This document shows, piece by piece, positions 23,893-33,900 of a stretch of DNA of 64,000 nucleotides (position 1 is the first letter of the stretch; every line of letters begins with the position of its first letter). Both the position numbers and the translations under genes were made by a program. This stretch comes from Punica granatum (lineage: Eukaryota; Streptophyta; Magnoliopsida; Myrtales; Lythraceae). The notes below the pieces were generated by a model, which was not told the origin of the DNA, ran no database searches, and saw only the letters and a program-made list of their open reading frames with translations. The DNA is taken from contig NC_045131.1 of assembly GCF_007655135.1 (NCBI RefSeq), positions 20,816,001 to 20,880,000 on the forward strand. Reading direction: 5' to 3'.

Positions 23893-23970
23893 TAGGGTTC
23901 AACGCCCTAATCATCGAGCACAGGGTCCAACACCCTAATCAACACTCACAGGGTCCAACGCCCTATTCAG
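23893..23970 (+). repeat. Three small AGGG...CCCT hairpin repeats in LTR A
   Basis: Three units of about 28 bp with AGGGTTCAACGCCCT, AGGGTCCAACACCCT and AGGGTCCAACGCCCT. Each forms an AGGG/CCCT stem with a 7-base loop. Copies are at 40871-40948 and, reversed, at 7756-7832. Confidence 0.6.
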
Positions 23971-24736
23971 TGAGAGCGTTCATTGAATTTCAGTTCTTCG
24001 GTCTTTTCCCTAAACTCACGGTGAGTTAGAGTGGAATAATAACCGAACGCGAAACGACTGGAATTCGACCCTTTTGCAATTTGTATTTATTGTTTTTGAG
24101 AGCATTGTAAGGATTCTATTTGGTGCATTTATTCTGTAAGAATTCCAGTCGGTGAGCGAACGGTCCGAGAGTCGAATTAATCGAATCGGTCTAATGCTTG
24201 CCCAGACACAAGTGAATCCAAGATATCGCGGTTCTGGTTCACGCAGGGATTCAACCTCCATGGTTCGATGAACTGTAATGCAAGATTGTGAACCAATTCC
24301 CCGACATATAGATTTACTTCTTTCCCGGCTTCTCAACCGACATCGTTTGGTTCATCGAATATCCGGTGTCAAAACGTGCGAGCCGAGTGCAGCTTAATTC
24401 ACGCGGTAAATAATAAAACATGCAAGCCTAGCAAACCAGAGTACCGAAAGGGCGTGCGGGATATAGGCCCGCACGTAACATGAACCCCCGAACACGGATT
24501 TTCCGGTTCCGCACAGATCAATGCCTTAACAACAAACTAGGTGTTCCATACCCCTAGACCCAGGGTAACTTATCCGCCCTCGACCTTCGGGTCGTAAAAT
24601 GATAAGTGGCGACTCCTTCTCTCACGCGTGTCCGACGCGCGTCCCCGCGGGAAGGTGGACGTTCCGACCAAGCCGCGCGATCCAAAAGCGCGCGATGCGG
24701 GCCCCGACGAGAGTCCACATTCGGGTCCGTACAGCT

Positions 24737-24755
24737 TGGCGACTCCACTGGGGAC
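24737..24755 (+). other. Primer binding site of element A, first unit
   Basis: TGGCGACTCCACTGGGGAC begins 3 bases after the LTR end. It looks complementary to the 3' end of a tRNA-Arg, the primer type I recall for Tat/Ogre elements. A 10-base copy of its start (TGGCGACTCC) also lies inside the LTR at 24607-24616. Confidence 0.7.
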
Positions 24756-25347
24756 ATACTTAGTGGGTTCAGGCTCGATCCCGTTTGTTTGCTTGCATGT
24801 TCATTTACCGCTTTCTGCAATTTTCCGCTTATCTACTTTATGCACCTTTACTTTCCGCACTTGCATTGCATCATACTAGTGGATTTAGGTACCTCGCCTG
24901 AAATCCCACGGGCGCCAATTTAGGAAGCTAGGTTAGTCAGAGGTTCCGAGTAAGGGAACGGATCGAGTCGGCTCCGCCACCGAACCGGCCCCCAAAGATC
25001 CTCGCTCGATTTCAAGGAATTGACACCCTTGAATCGAGGGCCCCCATCCCTAGTTAGTGGTTTTCCCAGTAGAGCACTGAAACCATGCATAAACAGGGAC
25101 CGTCATGCTGGGCCAAAAATAACCTTCACGCCGCCTACCGACCCAAAAGTTGAGTCTTTGAGTCGGCTCGTAGTTTTCTTTTTTAGGCGAGCCTTTTGTT
25201 GTTTTCACTAAGAGAGTGTTGTATAATGTAAAGAACTCGTGCTATAATTTATTTTCTGTACCTGCATGCATATTTCCAAAACAAACTAGGACATTACATC
25301 AGTTTGTTTATAAACATTAAACCAATATCTTATCCATTTAGGTAAGA
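24756..25347 (+). other. Leader of element A, first unit
   Basis: Untranslated leader of about 590 bases. I see no gene. It ends in a consensus 5' splice site AG/GTAAGA (25340-25347) touching the ORF1 start codon. A packaging signal would be expected here but cannot be identified by eye. Confidence 0.55.
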
Positions 25348-26844
25348 ATGGATCGCCCGCGTCCCTGTCCTAGGCTGGATGTCATCATCACACCGTCAGC
25401 GGACATTACTCGCCTTTGGAACATATTCCGCCCAGTAGACCGCGCATTCCTCCGGCTCTTCATAGGAGACCTACCATTGCTCGCCGATTCTCCCATTGAT
25501 TGGACCCTACTCAGAACTGCCATTAGTTTTTGGGATACTCAGCGAGCCGTTTTCAGCTTCCATGGGACAGAGTTAGCACCTACAGTAGAGGAATATGCGA
25601 CGCTTCTTCAGCTGTCTACACCGGTTCATGACATCGTGGTGCCCAACCCGTTTGCCACGATACAGAAAAGACTAGCCGTCCTTTTAGGTCTCCGCAACGA
25701 AGAAGTTTATTGCGAGCTTCAGTATGGAGGGGAGCACAGCATTAGGACCACATGGCTCATAGACTTCATACAGACCAGTGCTTTGAATGCCACAGGAGAG
25801 TCTTATCAGCGCGACGCTTGTCACGGATTTCTTTTACTCATCTTCGGAACCATGCTATTCCCGTACTCGTCGAACCTCACAGACGGGGCACTTGCTCAAG
25901 TCATCCTCCAAGTGGTAGGAGGCCATAGTTATGTGGAAGCCGTTTTGGCTGAGACCATTCGGTCTCTTGACTATGTACGAGAGAATCGACGGGGCAGGAT
26001 GAGAGGATCTCCACATTTGCTTCAGATTTGGCTTCTCGCACACCTCAGGCCGTTCGGCTTATCTCATCCTTTTTCATGTATCACCGACGAGCGATCACTC
26101 ATCGCTCGCTTACTTCATGTGTTTCGACCTTCCGACCGTAACTACACCGACTGGATGCAGTTTATGGAGGAGCTCACCCCAGCACAGTTTTTATGGACTA
26201 CACGTTGGAATCCTGGCGGTCCCATGATCATGGGATGTCCTTCGATTATAGGACTTCCCTTAATCAGTCATTTGGGGAGCACACTTATCTTTCCATCCCG
26301 AGTCATCAGACAACTCGGCGGGCTACAAGATATGCCTATAGAAGCAGATCGCACTTCACACTGCTTCAGATGGTCAAACACCACAATTTCACTCCCGGAT
26401 AGGATTCTACGAGTTAGAGAGGTCCGACGCTTATGGAGCACGCGCATCGTCCAGCAATTGTACTTTCCAGAACATCCCACTGACGAGGAGCGAGCTTTTG
26501 CAGCTACAGCAGCGTATGTGATGCAGTTCCATCCATATGGATTCGCACCTGTTCGTCGACTACGCATGCCACGGATACTGCCAACATCGCACGCAGACAT
26601 TTCGGATGCAGAGAGCTCAAGTCAAGGAGTCGCACGCACAGAGCTGCAGGTTATTAGGGCAGAACGAGATCGTCTTCGCTGTGAGCTAGTGGATATTCGC
26701 GCAGAACTCACTGATCACAGAGAGCTTCAGAGCGAGTTGGTTCAAACTCGTGCACGCGTAGCCGGCCAAGACAGGGAGATAGCGCGTTTGAACGCTACGC
26801 TGGATCTAGCGCAGGCAAGAGCGCGCAGGATCTCCCACCCTTGA
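25348..26844 (+). CDS. ORF1 protein, plant-mobile-domain-like (498 aa)
   Basis: An ATG at 25348 opens a 498-residue protein. It lies upstream of gag, where Ogre-type elements carry an extra ORF of unknown function. Residues about 20-90 (RLWNIFRPVDRAFLRLFIGD, then TELAPTVEEYATLLQLS at 74-90) resemble the plant mobile domain shared by transposon proteins and host MAIN-like proteins. Residues about 425-495 are rich in Glu, Arg and Leu in a heptad-like pattern and should form a coiled coil, so it may multimerise. I see no catalytic motif, signal peptide or membrane segment. The frame is intact here, broken in the second unit (42325-43820), and preserved as a fragment in M (18891-19749). The family call is by eye; the biochemical role is unknown. 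Confidence 0.75.
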   Translation: MDRPRPCPRLDVIITPSADITRLWNIFRPVDRAFLRLFIGDLPLLADSPIDWTLLRTAISFWDTQRAVFSFHGTELAPTVEEYATLLQLSTPVHDIVVPNPFATIQKRLAVLLGLRNEEVYCELQYGGEHSIRTTWLIDFIQTSALNATGESYQRDACHGFLLLIFGTMLFPYSSNLTDGALAQVILQVVGGHSYVEAVLAETIRSLDYVRENRRGRMRGSPHLLQIWLLAHLRPFGLSHPFSCITDERSLIARLLHVFRPSDRNYTDWMQFMEELTPAQFLWTTRWNPGGPMIMGCPSIIGLPLISHLGSTLIFPSRVIRQLGGLQDMPIEADRTSHCFRWSNTTISLPDRILRVREVRRLWSTRIVQQLYFPEHPTDEERAFAATAAYVMQFHPYGFAPVRRLRMPRILPTSHADISDAESSSQGVARTELQVIRAERDRLRCELVDIRAELTDHRELQSELVQTRARVAGQDREIARLNATLDLAQARARRISHP

Positions 26845-27149
26845 GCTCATTTACTGAGCGTTTTTGCCTGTACAGAATTCGCGTAGCGCTCACTCAGCTA
26901 CGGGTCGTAACAGTTGGCGGTTTAATGTTTATGTTTCCTTTTGAACAGACTGCCTTTGTAAATTATGAAACGCGAATCAAGCTGATGTAATGGCATTAGT
27001 GTTTTTAAACTCATACATCTCATGCATTTATATACTGTCATTTACATCTAGAAGATGGTTAACACATAACAATTGCACTTATACACTTACACATATATAG
27101 GTATTAACAACTGGCGTCGCATCGATACCCTACTCGGGCACGCGGAAAA
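26845..27149 (+). other. Spacer between ORF1 and gag
   Basis: 305 bases with no ORF. An AG preceded by an AT-rich stretch (ACACATATATAG, ending 27100) lies 49 bases before the gag start and could be a 3' splice site paired with the donor at 25342. That splice would remove ORF1. Confidence 0.4.
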
Positions 27150-30100
27150 ATGGCTGAAGAGCAACAACCTGTTATCTCGGAGCGAGACGCGCCACCGATG
27201 CCTGCACAGTCCATCCCGGAAGATACACGTGTGATATCATCTCCAGCACCTACAACGTATTCCGGTGCTATTCCAACGCACTTCCCTTCTCCTGCACAAG
27301 TGTCACCCAATGTTGTCGATCCCGTGCGCTTTGCCGCACTTGAAGGGATCGTTAATCAGTTGGCTGCCAATATGAACACCAATATGACAGAGCTCATGGC
27401 AATGCTTCGGGATCAAAACCGAGCTTCCTCAAGCCATACTCCGTCTCCTGAACGCAGGACAACTGTTCATCGGAATCCGATTGACCCTCCTATTTATGTG
27501 ACTGATAGCGAAGATATGTCTTTTCCAGCAACGACATATGTGCCGACAATCACTCCAGTCAGTGATCCTATGCCACCACCACCGGCTCCGACATCAGTGC
27601 CATTTCCACCCGCGGCGTTCCTATCAACAGATCCCGCAATGATCACTTTGCCGCCGCTCACCATACCTACTCAATCCCCCATTTACACCGTTCCACCACC
27701 GACGGTTCCTCCAGTCGCGATCACACAAGTCCCTGCTCCCACTATGGAACCTTTTTCATTCCAAGCTCCACAAACCCAAATGAGCTTCTCCTACCAAACT
27801 CCACCGCCTCTAAATATTCCTCCCACTGAGCCTGGCACACCTACTCATGCCGCACCTGCAATTCTACCGACGAACATTCCTCCTGAAAATGAACAGGAGA
27901 AAAGAATGAAGAGAATGGAGGAAACCATTCGAACCCTCCAAGCAGGCACGTCCCGTCATGACTTCAGCGACAGTGACTGGAATCTCTTTCCAGGCATGTT
28001 GTTACCCCCTAAGATCAAAATTCCAGATTTCAAGAGGTACGACGGGACCAAAGACCCTCGGCATCATCTCCGTCACTACCATAGCAAAATGCTTCCGTAT
28101 TGGGATTATGAGGAATTTGTCGTCCAGACTTTCCAAGACAGTCTTACGGGATCAGCGCTAGATTGGTTTATGACCCTGAAAGCCGGCGACATCTCTACAT
28201 GGACAGATCTCTCTCAGAAATTCCTCGACCAATACCGATTCTGTGCAGAGACACCTCCTACTCTTCTTGATCTTAGCATGGCAGAGATGAAAGAAAGTCA
28301 AACTTTCGAAGCATACGCAACGGAATGGAGGGGAAAAGCGGCAAAGCATATACCTCCAATCACTGAGCGTCAGCAAGTTCAACTGTTTCATTCTACGCTC
28401 AGAGGCGCGTATTATTCACATCTCCTGGCTCATACTTCCTCTTTCTCAGACCTGATTGAGGCAGGAAAGAAGTTGGATATGGGAGTTAAGTTAGGAAGAA
28501 TTGAAGATCCGGCAAGGAATAAAGACAGAGAGACACCGAAGAAACAAACTGCCGGAACATCCAGAAGAGGCAAAAACGCGACTATCGGCATCGTCAATCC
28601 TGGACATCAAGCTCCACACCCAATGTCGGTGGACTACGCCCCTGCATTACCGATTTCTCAGCCATATGCGCATCCCGTGCAGTATATGCAACCTCATCAA
28701 ACGCCGCAAGCTTACTTCTCAACCCCGCCCACTGTTATCCAGTCGCAACCTCCGCAACCGTACCCTTCTGTTCAAGTTCAACCAGTTAGACCCCCGACTT
28801 CGAGGCCTCCTCAGCCGGCTCAACGTGTCCCAGCTCCTAGAACTCAACAAGACAATACTGCTCAACCGCGTTCACGCAAGCAATACACCAATTTGCCGGC
28901 TCCTCCCTCTTACATATTCAGACAGCTCCTTGCAGGCGACAAGATCAAAACGGAAGCACCAAATCCTCGTTTCGATCCGTCCATGCAGAACCAGAATCTT
29001 CGATGCGAATTTCATCGGGGTGCTCCTGGTCATACCCTGGACACTTGTTGGAGACTCCGGGATAAAATTCAGGAGATGATTGATGCAAGACAAATCTCCT
29101 TTAATGAGGTGAAGCCGCCAAATGTCCGTGCAAATCCTCTTCCGGATCATGGATCAGGTGCAGGACCTTCTGTGAACATGATTAGCATTGCTGCTATTGA
29201 GGAGGAAGAAGATGCGCGAAAGCCCTCAATTCCATTTGCTATTAACTATGCTCCAGTAGAACTCGCATTCGCTCCCGCCCCGTTCGTTATAGAAGTTCCT
29301 GCAAAGGAGCCTTATCACGATAGTCGAGTTCCCTGGACATACGAGAGCGAGGTTGCCAGTGCAGAATTGAAGATGAGCACGATGGGAATCACGCGTTCGG
29401 GACGAGTATATCAGGGTCCAGAGCATATTGACAAAGGAAAGGCTCTTGCTACTGAATCCTCAATCGCTCCAAAAGCCGTGTCATTCTCTACAAAGAAGGT
29501 CACCGATCAAGAAGCCGAAGACTTCATGAAGGTGATCAAAGCAAGCGAGTACAAAGTGATCGAGCAAATGAGCAAGTCACCAGCTCATATATCATTGCTC
29601 GCATTGCTTTTGAACTCCGAACCTCATCGGAACGCTTTGCTGAAAGTTCTCACCGCGGCACAAGTCCCGAAAGATACTGCACCGAATAGAATTGAGGAGA
29701 CGGTGAATTCTATTTTCTCAAATCAGATTTCCTTTTCGGAAGACGAAATTCCCACGGAAGGACAAGCACATTTGCGGGCGTTGCACATAGTTTGCAAGTG
29801 CAACAACCACATCGTTGGTCGAGTCATGATCGACAACGGCTCTGCTCTTAACGTTTGCCCCGTCTCCACGTTGAAACAGATGAACGTGGACATGAGTCAC
29901 ATTCGTGCAAGCAAGACCACCGTTCGAGCCTTTGACGGCTCTAAGAGAGTGGTGAACGGTGAAATTGATCTCCTAATCGAGGTGGGTCCTTGCTCATTCT
30001 CTATTACCTTCCAGATCTTGGAAATACCCAATGCTTTTAGTCTCCTACTTGGAAGACCATGGATTCACGCCGCCGGCGCCGTTCCTTCATCATTGCACCA

Positions 30101-30749
30101 GAAGTTAAAATTCTTTGCCGAAGGCAAACTCATCACTGTCAACGGCGAGGAAGATTACGCGGTCTATAAAGAAACGGCCATCCCTTATATCAGCATTGGA
30201 GAAGATCAGAATCTCCCTTTCCATTCTTTTGACATGATCTCCGTAATTCGAGACTACGGAGAGGTTAGTCCATCGCGAACTGATCGCATGATTGGAAAGG
30301 TTCTCTTGAAGAACAATTATGTCCCTGGAACTGGACTCGGGGCACGCGCACAGGGAATCCTTCGACCAATCGAAATGGAGGAATACCGCAATAGGAGGGG
30401 ACTCGGCTTTCGCCCTTCCTGCCATGAGGTCACACAAGCCCGTCGCGGAAAACATCTACACCACCTTGCTGCACATTATGGGAAGCTCTATAGGGGCATG
30501 CCATTTCCACCACTCTCACAGTTTTTTGCAGCACCACCACAAATCATGGGAGACACCTCAGAGAACCCAATCACTGAAACAGATGACTTCTCTTCGGATG
30601 CGGTTGAAGCGTTTTTGGCTTTGCCAGCCATACATGCCGTCATTGAGGAGACATCTTCTAAGGTTCATATCCGTCCTGCACAGGAGGATGAGGAGCTTAC
30701 CAACTGGACTTCAATCCCGCTCTACTCGGCCATAGTTGCCGATGTGTAA
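27150..30749 (+). CDS. gag-pro: Gag-protease polyprotein of element A (1199 aa)
   Basis: Residues 1-270 are Pro- and Thr-rich. Residues about 290-410 match the retrotransposon gag capsid domain (WDYEEFVVQTFQDSLTGSAL from 318). A zinc-knuckle-like CEFHRGAPGHTLDTC starts at 619. The aspartic protease active site is IDNGSALNV with Asp895, DNGS in place of the usual DSGA/DTGA, followed by the flap and a LLLGRPWI motif. After the protease, about residues 1050-1100, lies a glycine-rich G-patch-like segment (YVPGTGLGARAQGI, then NRRGLGF). The product would assemble particles and cut the polyprotein. The TAA at 30747-30749 overlaps a 5' splice site, so unspliced RNA ends here while spliced RNA continues into pol. 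Confidence 0.92.
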   Translation: MAEEQQPVISERDAPPMPAQSIPEDTRVISSPAPTTYSGAIPTHFPSPAQVSPNVVDPVRFAALEGIVNQLAANMNTNMTELMAMLRDQNRASSSHTPSPERRTTVHRNPIDPPIYVTDSEDMSFPATTYVPTITPVSDPMPPPPAPTSVPFPPAAFLSTDPAMITLPPLTIPTQSPIYTVPPPTVPPVAITQVPAPTMEPFSFQAPQTQMSFSYQTPPPLNIPPTEPGTPTHAAPAILPTNIPPENEQEKRMKRMEETIRTLQAGTSRHDFSDSDWNLFPGMLLPPKIKIPDFKRYDGTKDPRHHLRHYHSKMLPYWDYEEFVVQTFQDSLTGSALDWFMTLKAGDISTWTDLSQKFLDQYRFCAETPPTLLDLSMAEMKESQTFEAYATEWRGKAAKHIPPITERQQVQLFHSTLRGAYYSHLLAHTSSFSDLIEAGKKLDMGVKLGRIEDPARNKDRETPKKQTAGTSRRGKNATIGIVNPGHQAPHPMSVDYAPALPISQPYAHPVQYMQPHQTPQAYFSTPPTVIQSQPPQPYPSVQVQPVRPPTSRPPQPAQRVPAPRTQQDNTAQPRSRKQYTNLPAPPSYIFRQLLAGDKIKTEAPNPRFDPSMQNQNLRCEFHRGAPGHTLDTCWRLRDKIQEMIDARQISFNEVKPPNVRANPLPDHGSGAGPSVNMISIAAIEEEEDARKPSIPFAINYAPVELAFAPAPFVIEVPAKEPYHDSRVPWTYESEVASAELKMSTMGITRSGRVYQGPEHIDKGKALATESSIAPKAVSFSTKKVTDQEAEDFMKVIKASEYKVIEQMSKSPAHISLLALLLNSEPHRNALLKVLTAAQVPKDTAPNRIEETVNSIFSNQISFSEDEIPTEGQAHLRALHIVCKCNNHIVGRVMIDNGSALNVCPVSTLKQMNVDMSHIRASKTTVRAFDGSKRVVNGEIDLLIEVGPCSFSITFQILEIPNAFSLLLGRPWIHAAGAVPSSLHQKLKFFAEGKLITVNGEEDYAVYKETAIPYISIGEDQNLPFHSFDMISVIRDYGEVSPSRTDRMIGKVLLKNNYVPGTGLGARAQGILRPIEMEEYRNRRGLGFRPSCHEVTQARRGKHLHHLAAHYGKLYRGMPFPPLSQFFAAPPQIMGDTSENPITETDDFSSDAVEAFLALPAIHAVIEETSSKVHIRPAQEDEELTNWTSIPLYSAIVADV

Positions 30750-30933
30750 GACGGTCTTTATACATAATGCTACCTGCATGTCGGCAATGCCATAAGCCAC
30801 ATGACAGAAGAGGGGTTTTTGTTATGGCTTGTTAATAGAATCCCTGCATGTTTTTGATTTCCTGTCCCTAAATTCTCTCTTGCACTCGCTTCTAACATCT
30901 TTAATTTCTAAGACAATTCACTTTCATGTCCAG
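30746..30933 (+). other. Predicted intron joining gag-pro to pol (188 bases)
   Basis: The donor is GT/GTAAGA with GT at 30746-30747. A branch-point-like CTAAC lies at 30892-30896, then a pyrimidine-rich stretch, then the acceptor TTCATGTCCAG/G ending at 30933. Splicing leaves two bases of a Val codon (30744-30745), completes it with G at 30934, and continues in the pol frame. The gag stop codon and the pol ATG (30926) both lie inside the intron. An intron between protease and RT is known in Ogre-type elements. Phase and consensus fit were checked by hand. Confidence 0.8.
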
Positions 30934-33900
30934 GCTCCAATCGAATCCAAATCATGGATATAACGATTCGGATTCACTCGAAACACATCTCGGAAAGTCC
31001 CTACCCATATACTTCGGGGAAGGACTTGACGAGGATGGTCGCGTGCCCGAGATAGAAGAGAGTTTGCATCGTCTCGAAAACCACCAACTCACTTCCGTTG
31101 AGCCAACCGAAGACATCAACGTAGGCAATGCAGACGAACCACGCACCCTTAGAATCGGAATAGGACTCGACTCTGCACAGAGGACCCGAATGATCGACTT
31201 CTTGACAGAGTACCAGGAGGTCTTCGCTTGGTCCTACGCCGATATGCCAGGCCTAGACCCCTCAATCGTAAAGCATTTCCTCCCACTCGATACTGAAAGA
31301 TTCCCACCCAAACGCCAACACTTGCGACGTCAAAGAGCTGACCTTCTCTTACGCATTAAGGAAGAAGTCATCAAGCAAGTAGACGCGGGATTCCTGGAGG
31401 TATGCAATTACTCTGAATGGGTAGCGAACATTGTTCCAGTGGAAAAGAAAAATGGGAAAGTCAGAGTCTGCATCGACTACCGAGATCTCAATAGGGCTAG
31501 CCCAAAGGATAATTTTCCGCTGCCACACATCGATGTCTTGGTGGACAATACAGCACGCCACTCACAATTCTCCTTCATGGACGGTTTCTCTGGATACAAT
31601 CAGATTCAGATGGCCGAAGAAGACAAAGTCAAGACCACATTCATCACGATGTGGGGTACATTTTGCTACAAGGTCATGCCTTTCGGTCTCAAAAATGCCG
31701 GGGCAACCTATCAACGAGCAATGGTCACTCTCTTTCATGACATGATGCATAAAGAGATCGAGGTCTATGTAGACGACATGATCGCGAAGTCCAAAGAAGG
31801 AGAAGATCATTTGGTTAACCTCAAACGATTGTTCGACCGCCTCAAGAAATACAAACTCCGACTTAACCCAACAAAATGCACATTTGGCGTCAAGTCAGGG
31901 AAATTGTTAGGGTTTATAGTCAGTGAGGAAGGCATCAAGGTCGACCCTGACAAAGTTAAAGCGATCATGGAATTGCCCCCTCCATCGACAGTGCGCGAAG
32001 TGAGGAGCTTCTTAGGACGGCTGAATTACATCGCGCGTTTCATCGCAAATTTGACAGACAAGTGCCAACCACTCTTCCGTTTGCTTCGCAAGAATGCAGC
32101 GGTCGAATGGGATGATGAGTGTCAGAAAGCTTTTGATACCATCAAGGCATATTTAAGTCAGCCGCCGGTGTTAGTTCCACCTTCACCTGATCGTCCTCTC
32201 ATTTTGTACTTGACGGTGCGCCGACAATCCATCGGATGCATGTTAGGACAAAAGGACGAGTCCTCTCACGCAGAGCGAGCCATTTATTATTTGAGCAAAA
32301 AGTTCACTGAAGGGGAGTCCAACTACCCTGAGATAGAGAAAATGTGTTGCGCACTTGTGTGGGTCATGCAGAGACTCCGGCAATACACTCTCTACCATAC
32401 TGTTCGCCTGCTGTCGAAGACAGATCCTTTGAAATATCTGCTTAGTACTCCGTCCTCCATGAGGAACATAGCAAAATGGCGTTGCCAACTGACGGAGTAC
32501 GACATCGAATATGTGTCGCGCACATCAGTCAAGGGCCAAGCGATAGCAGATCATTTAGCAGAATTCCCGATTGTCGATGACACACCGATCGACTCTGATT
32601 TCCCCGACGAAAAAATCCTCCAAATGAGTGGTGAGGAGGAAACCACCAGATGGAAGATGTACTTCGATGGTGCAGTTAATTCCACCGGATCAGGGATTGG
32701 CGCAGTGCTGATATCCCCGGAAGGGCGCCATTTTCCTGTTGCAGCGAAGATTGATTTCCCCTGCACCAACAACATAGCCGAATATGAGGCATGTATCCTC
32801 GGCTTGCAGGCGGCAATCGACCTCAAAGTCAAGGAGCTTGAAGTGTTTGGAGATTCCATGCTCACAATCTTTCAGACACTCAAACAATGGAAGACGAAAG
32901 ATCCAAAACTGGTGCCATATCATGAGTACCTTGAAGACTTGACAGAAAACTTCAAGGACATCTCATTTACATACACACCACGCATGAAGAACCAGTTCGC
33001 TGATGCACTCGCAACACTCGCTTCCATGGTTAGCATTACAAAAGAGAATCTCATCGAGCCCCTCGAATTTGAGATTGCTCAGGGTCCTGCCCATTGCGAT
33101 GTAATCGACGCTATCGACGGCAAGCCGTGGTACGCAGACATTAAACACTTGCTACAAACGGGTCAGTTCCCAGCATTCACCGATCGACATGACCGGAGGA
33201 CTCTTCGGCGCATTGCAGCAAATTTCTTCCTGAGCGGTGAAATCCTTTACCGCCGTTCTTTCGATGCCACACTGCTTCGGTGTGTTGATGAGAATGAGGC
33301 ACAACGCCTCATGGAAGAAGTGCACGAGGGAAATTGCGGACCTCATATGAACGGGCTCATGCTAGCAAAGAAGCTCATGCGACTTGGGTACTTCTGGTCC
33401 ACCATGGAGACTGACTGCGTCAAACATGTCAGGCACTGTCACTTGTGTCAAGTTTACGCAAATCAGATCAGAGCACCACCCAATGAGCTGCATCCAATGG
33501 CTGCTCCGTGGCCCTTTTCAATGTGGGGCATGGACGTGATTGGTCCTATTAACCCCAAAGCATCCAATGGGCACTTGTACATATTGGTAGCTATCGACTA
33601 CTTCACCAAATGGATCGAAGCTATCACTCTTGCATCAGTCACTGCAAAGACCGTGGCACGCTTCCTCAGACGTGACATCATTGCACGTTACGGGGTCCCT
33701 GCGACACTTGTCACAGACAACGCCAAGAATTTGAACAATAAGCTCATCGATGAGCTCTGTGCACAGTTCAAGATTCTACACCGCAACTCCTCTCCGTATC
33801 GTCCACAAATGAACGGTGCAGTAGAGGCAGCAAACAAGAACATAAAGAAGATCATCGAAAAGATGACAGTTAATTACAGAGACTGGCACGAGATGCTCCC

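Larger units (their letters stand above)
19750..24733 (+). repeat. Element A 5' LTR (4984 bp)
   Basis: It starts TGTCAGCACCCC and ends GGTCCGTACA, giving TG...CA termini, and is followed 3 bases later by the primer site. It is nearly identical to the LTR at 36725-41710. Differences include a few indels in the GC-rich repeat (about 21740-21890), a few scattered substitutions and a dense patch near 24300-24410. Internal landmarks are the three AGGG...CCCT hairpins at 23893-23970 and an 8-bp palindrome CCCTGGAT/ATCCAGGG at 23203-23219. Confidence 0.9.

Noticed and set aside
25348..26844. Captured host plant-mobile-domain gene
   Set aside because: It occupies the standard ORF1 position between primer site and gag, recurs in the second unit and in element M, and has no introns or flanking host sequence. 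It is better read as a long-standing element gene.
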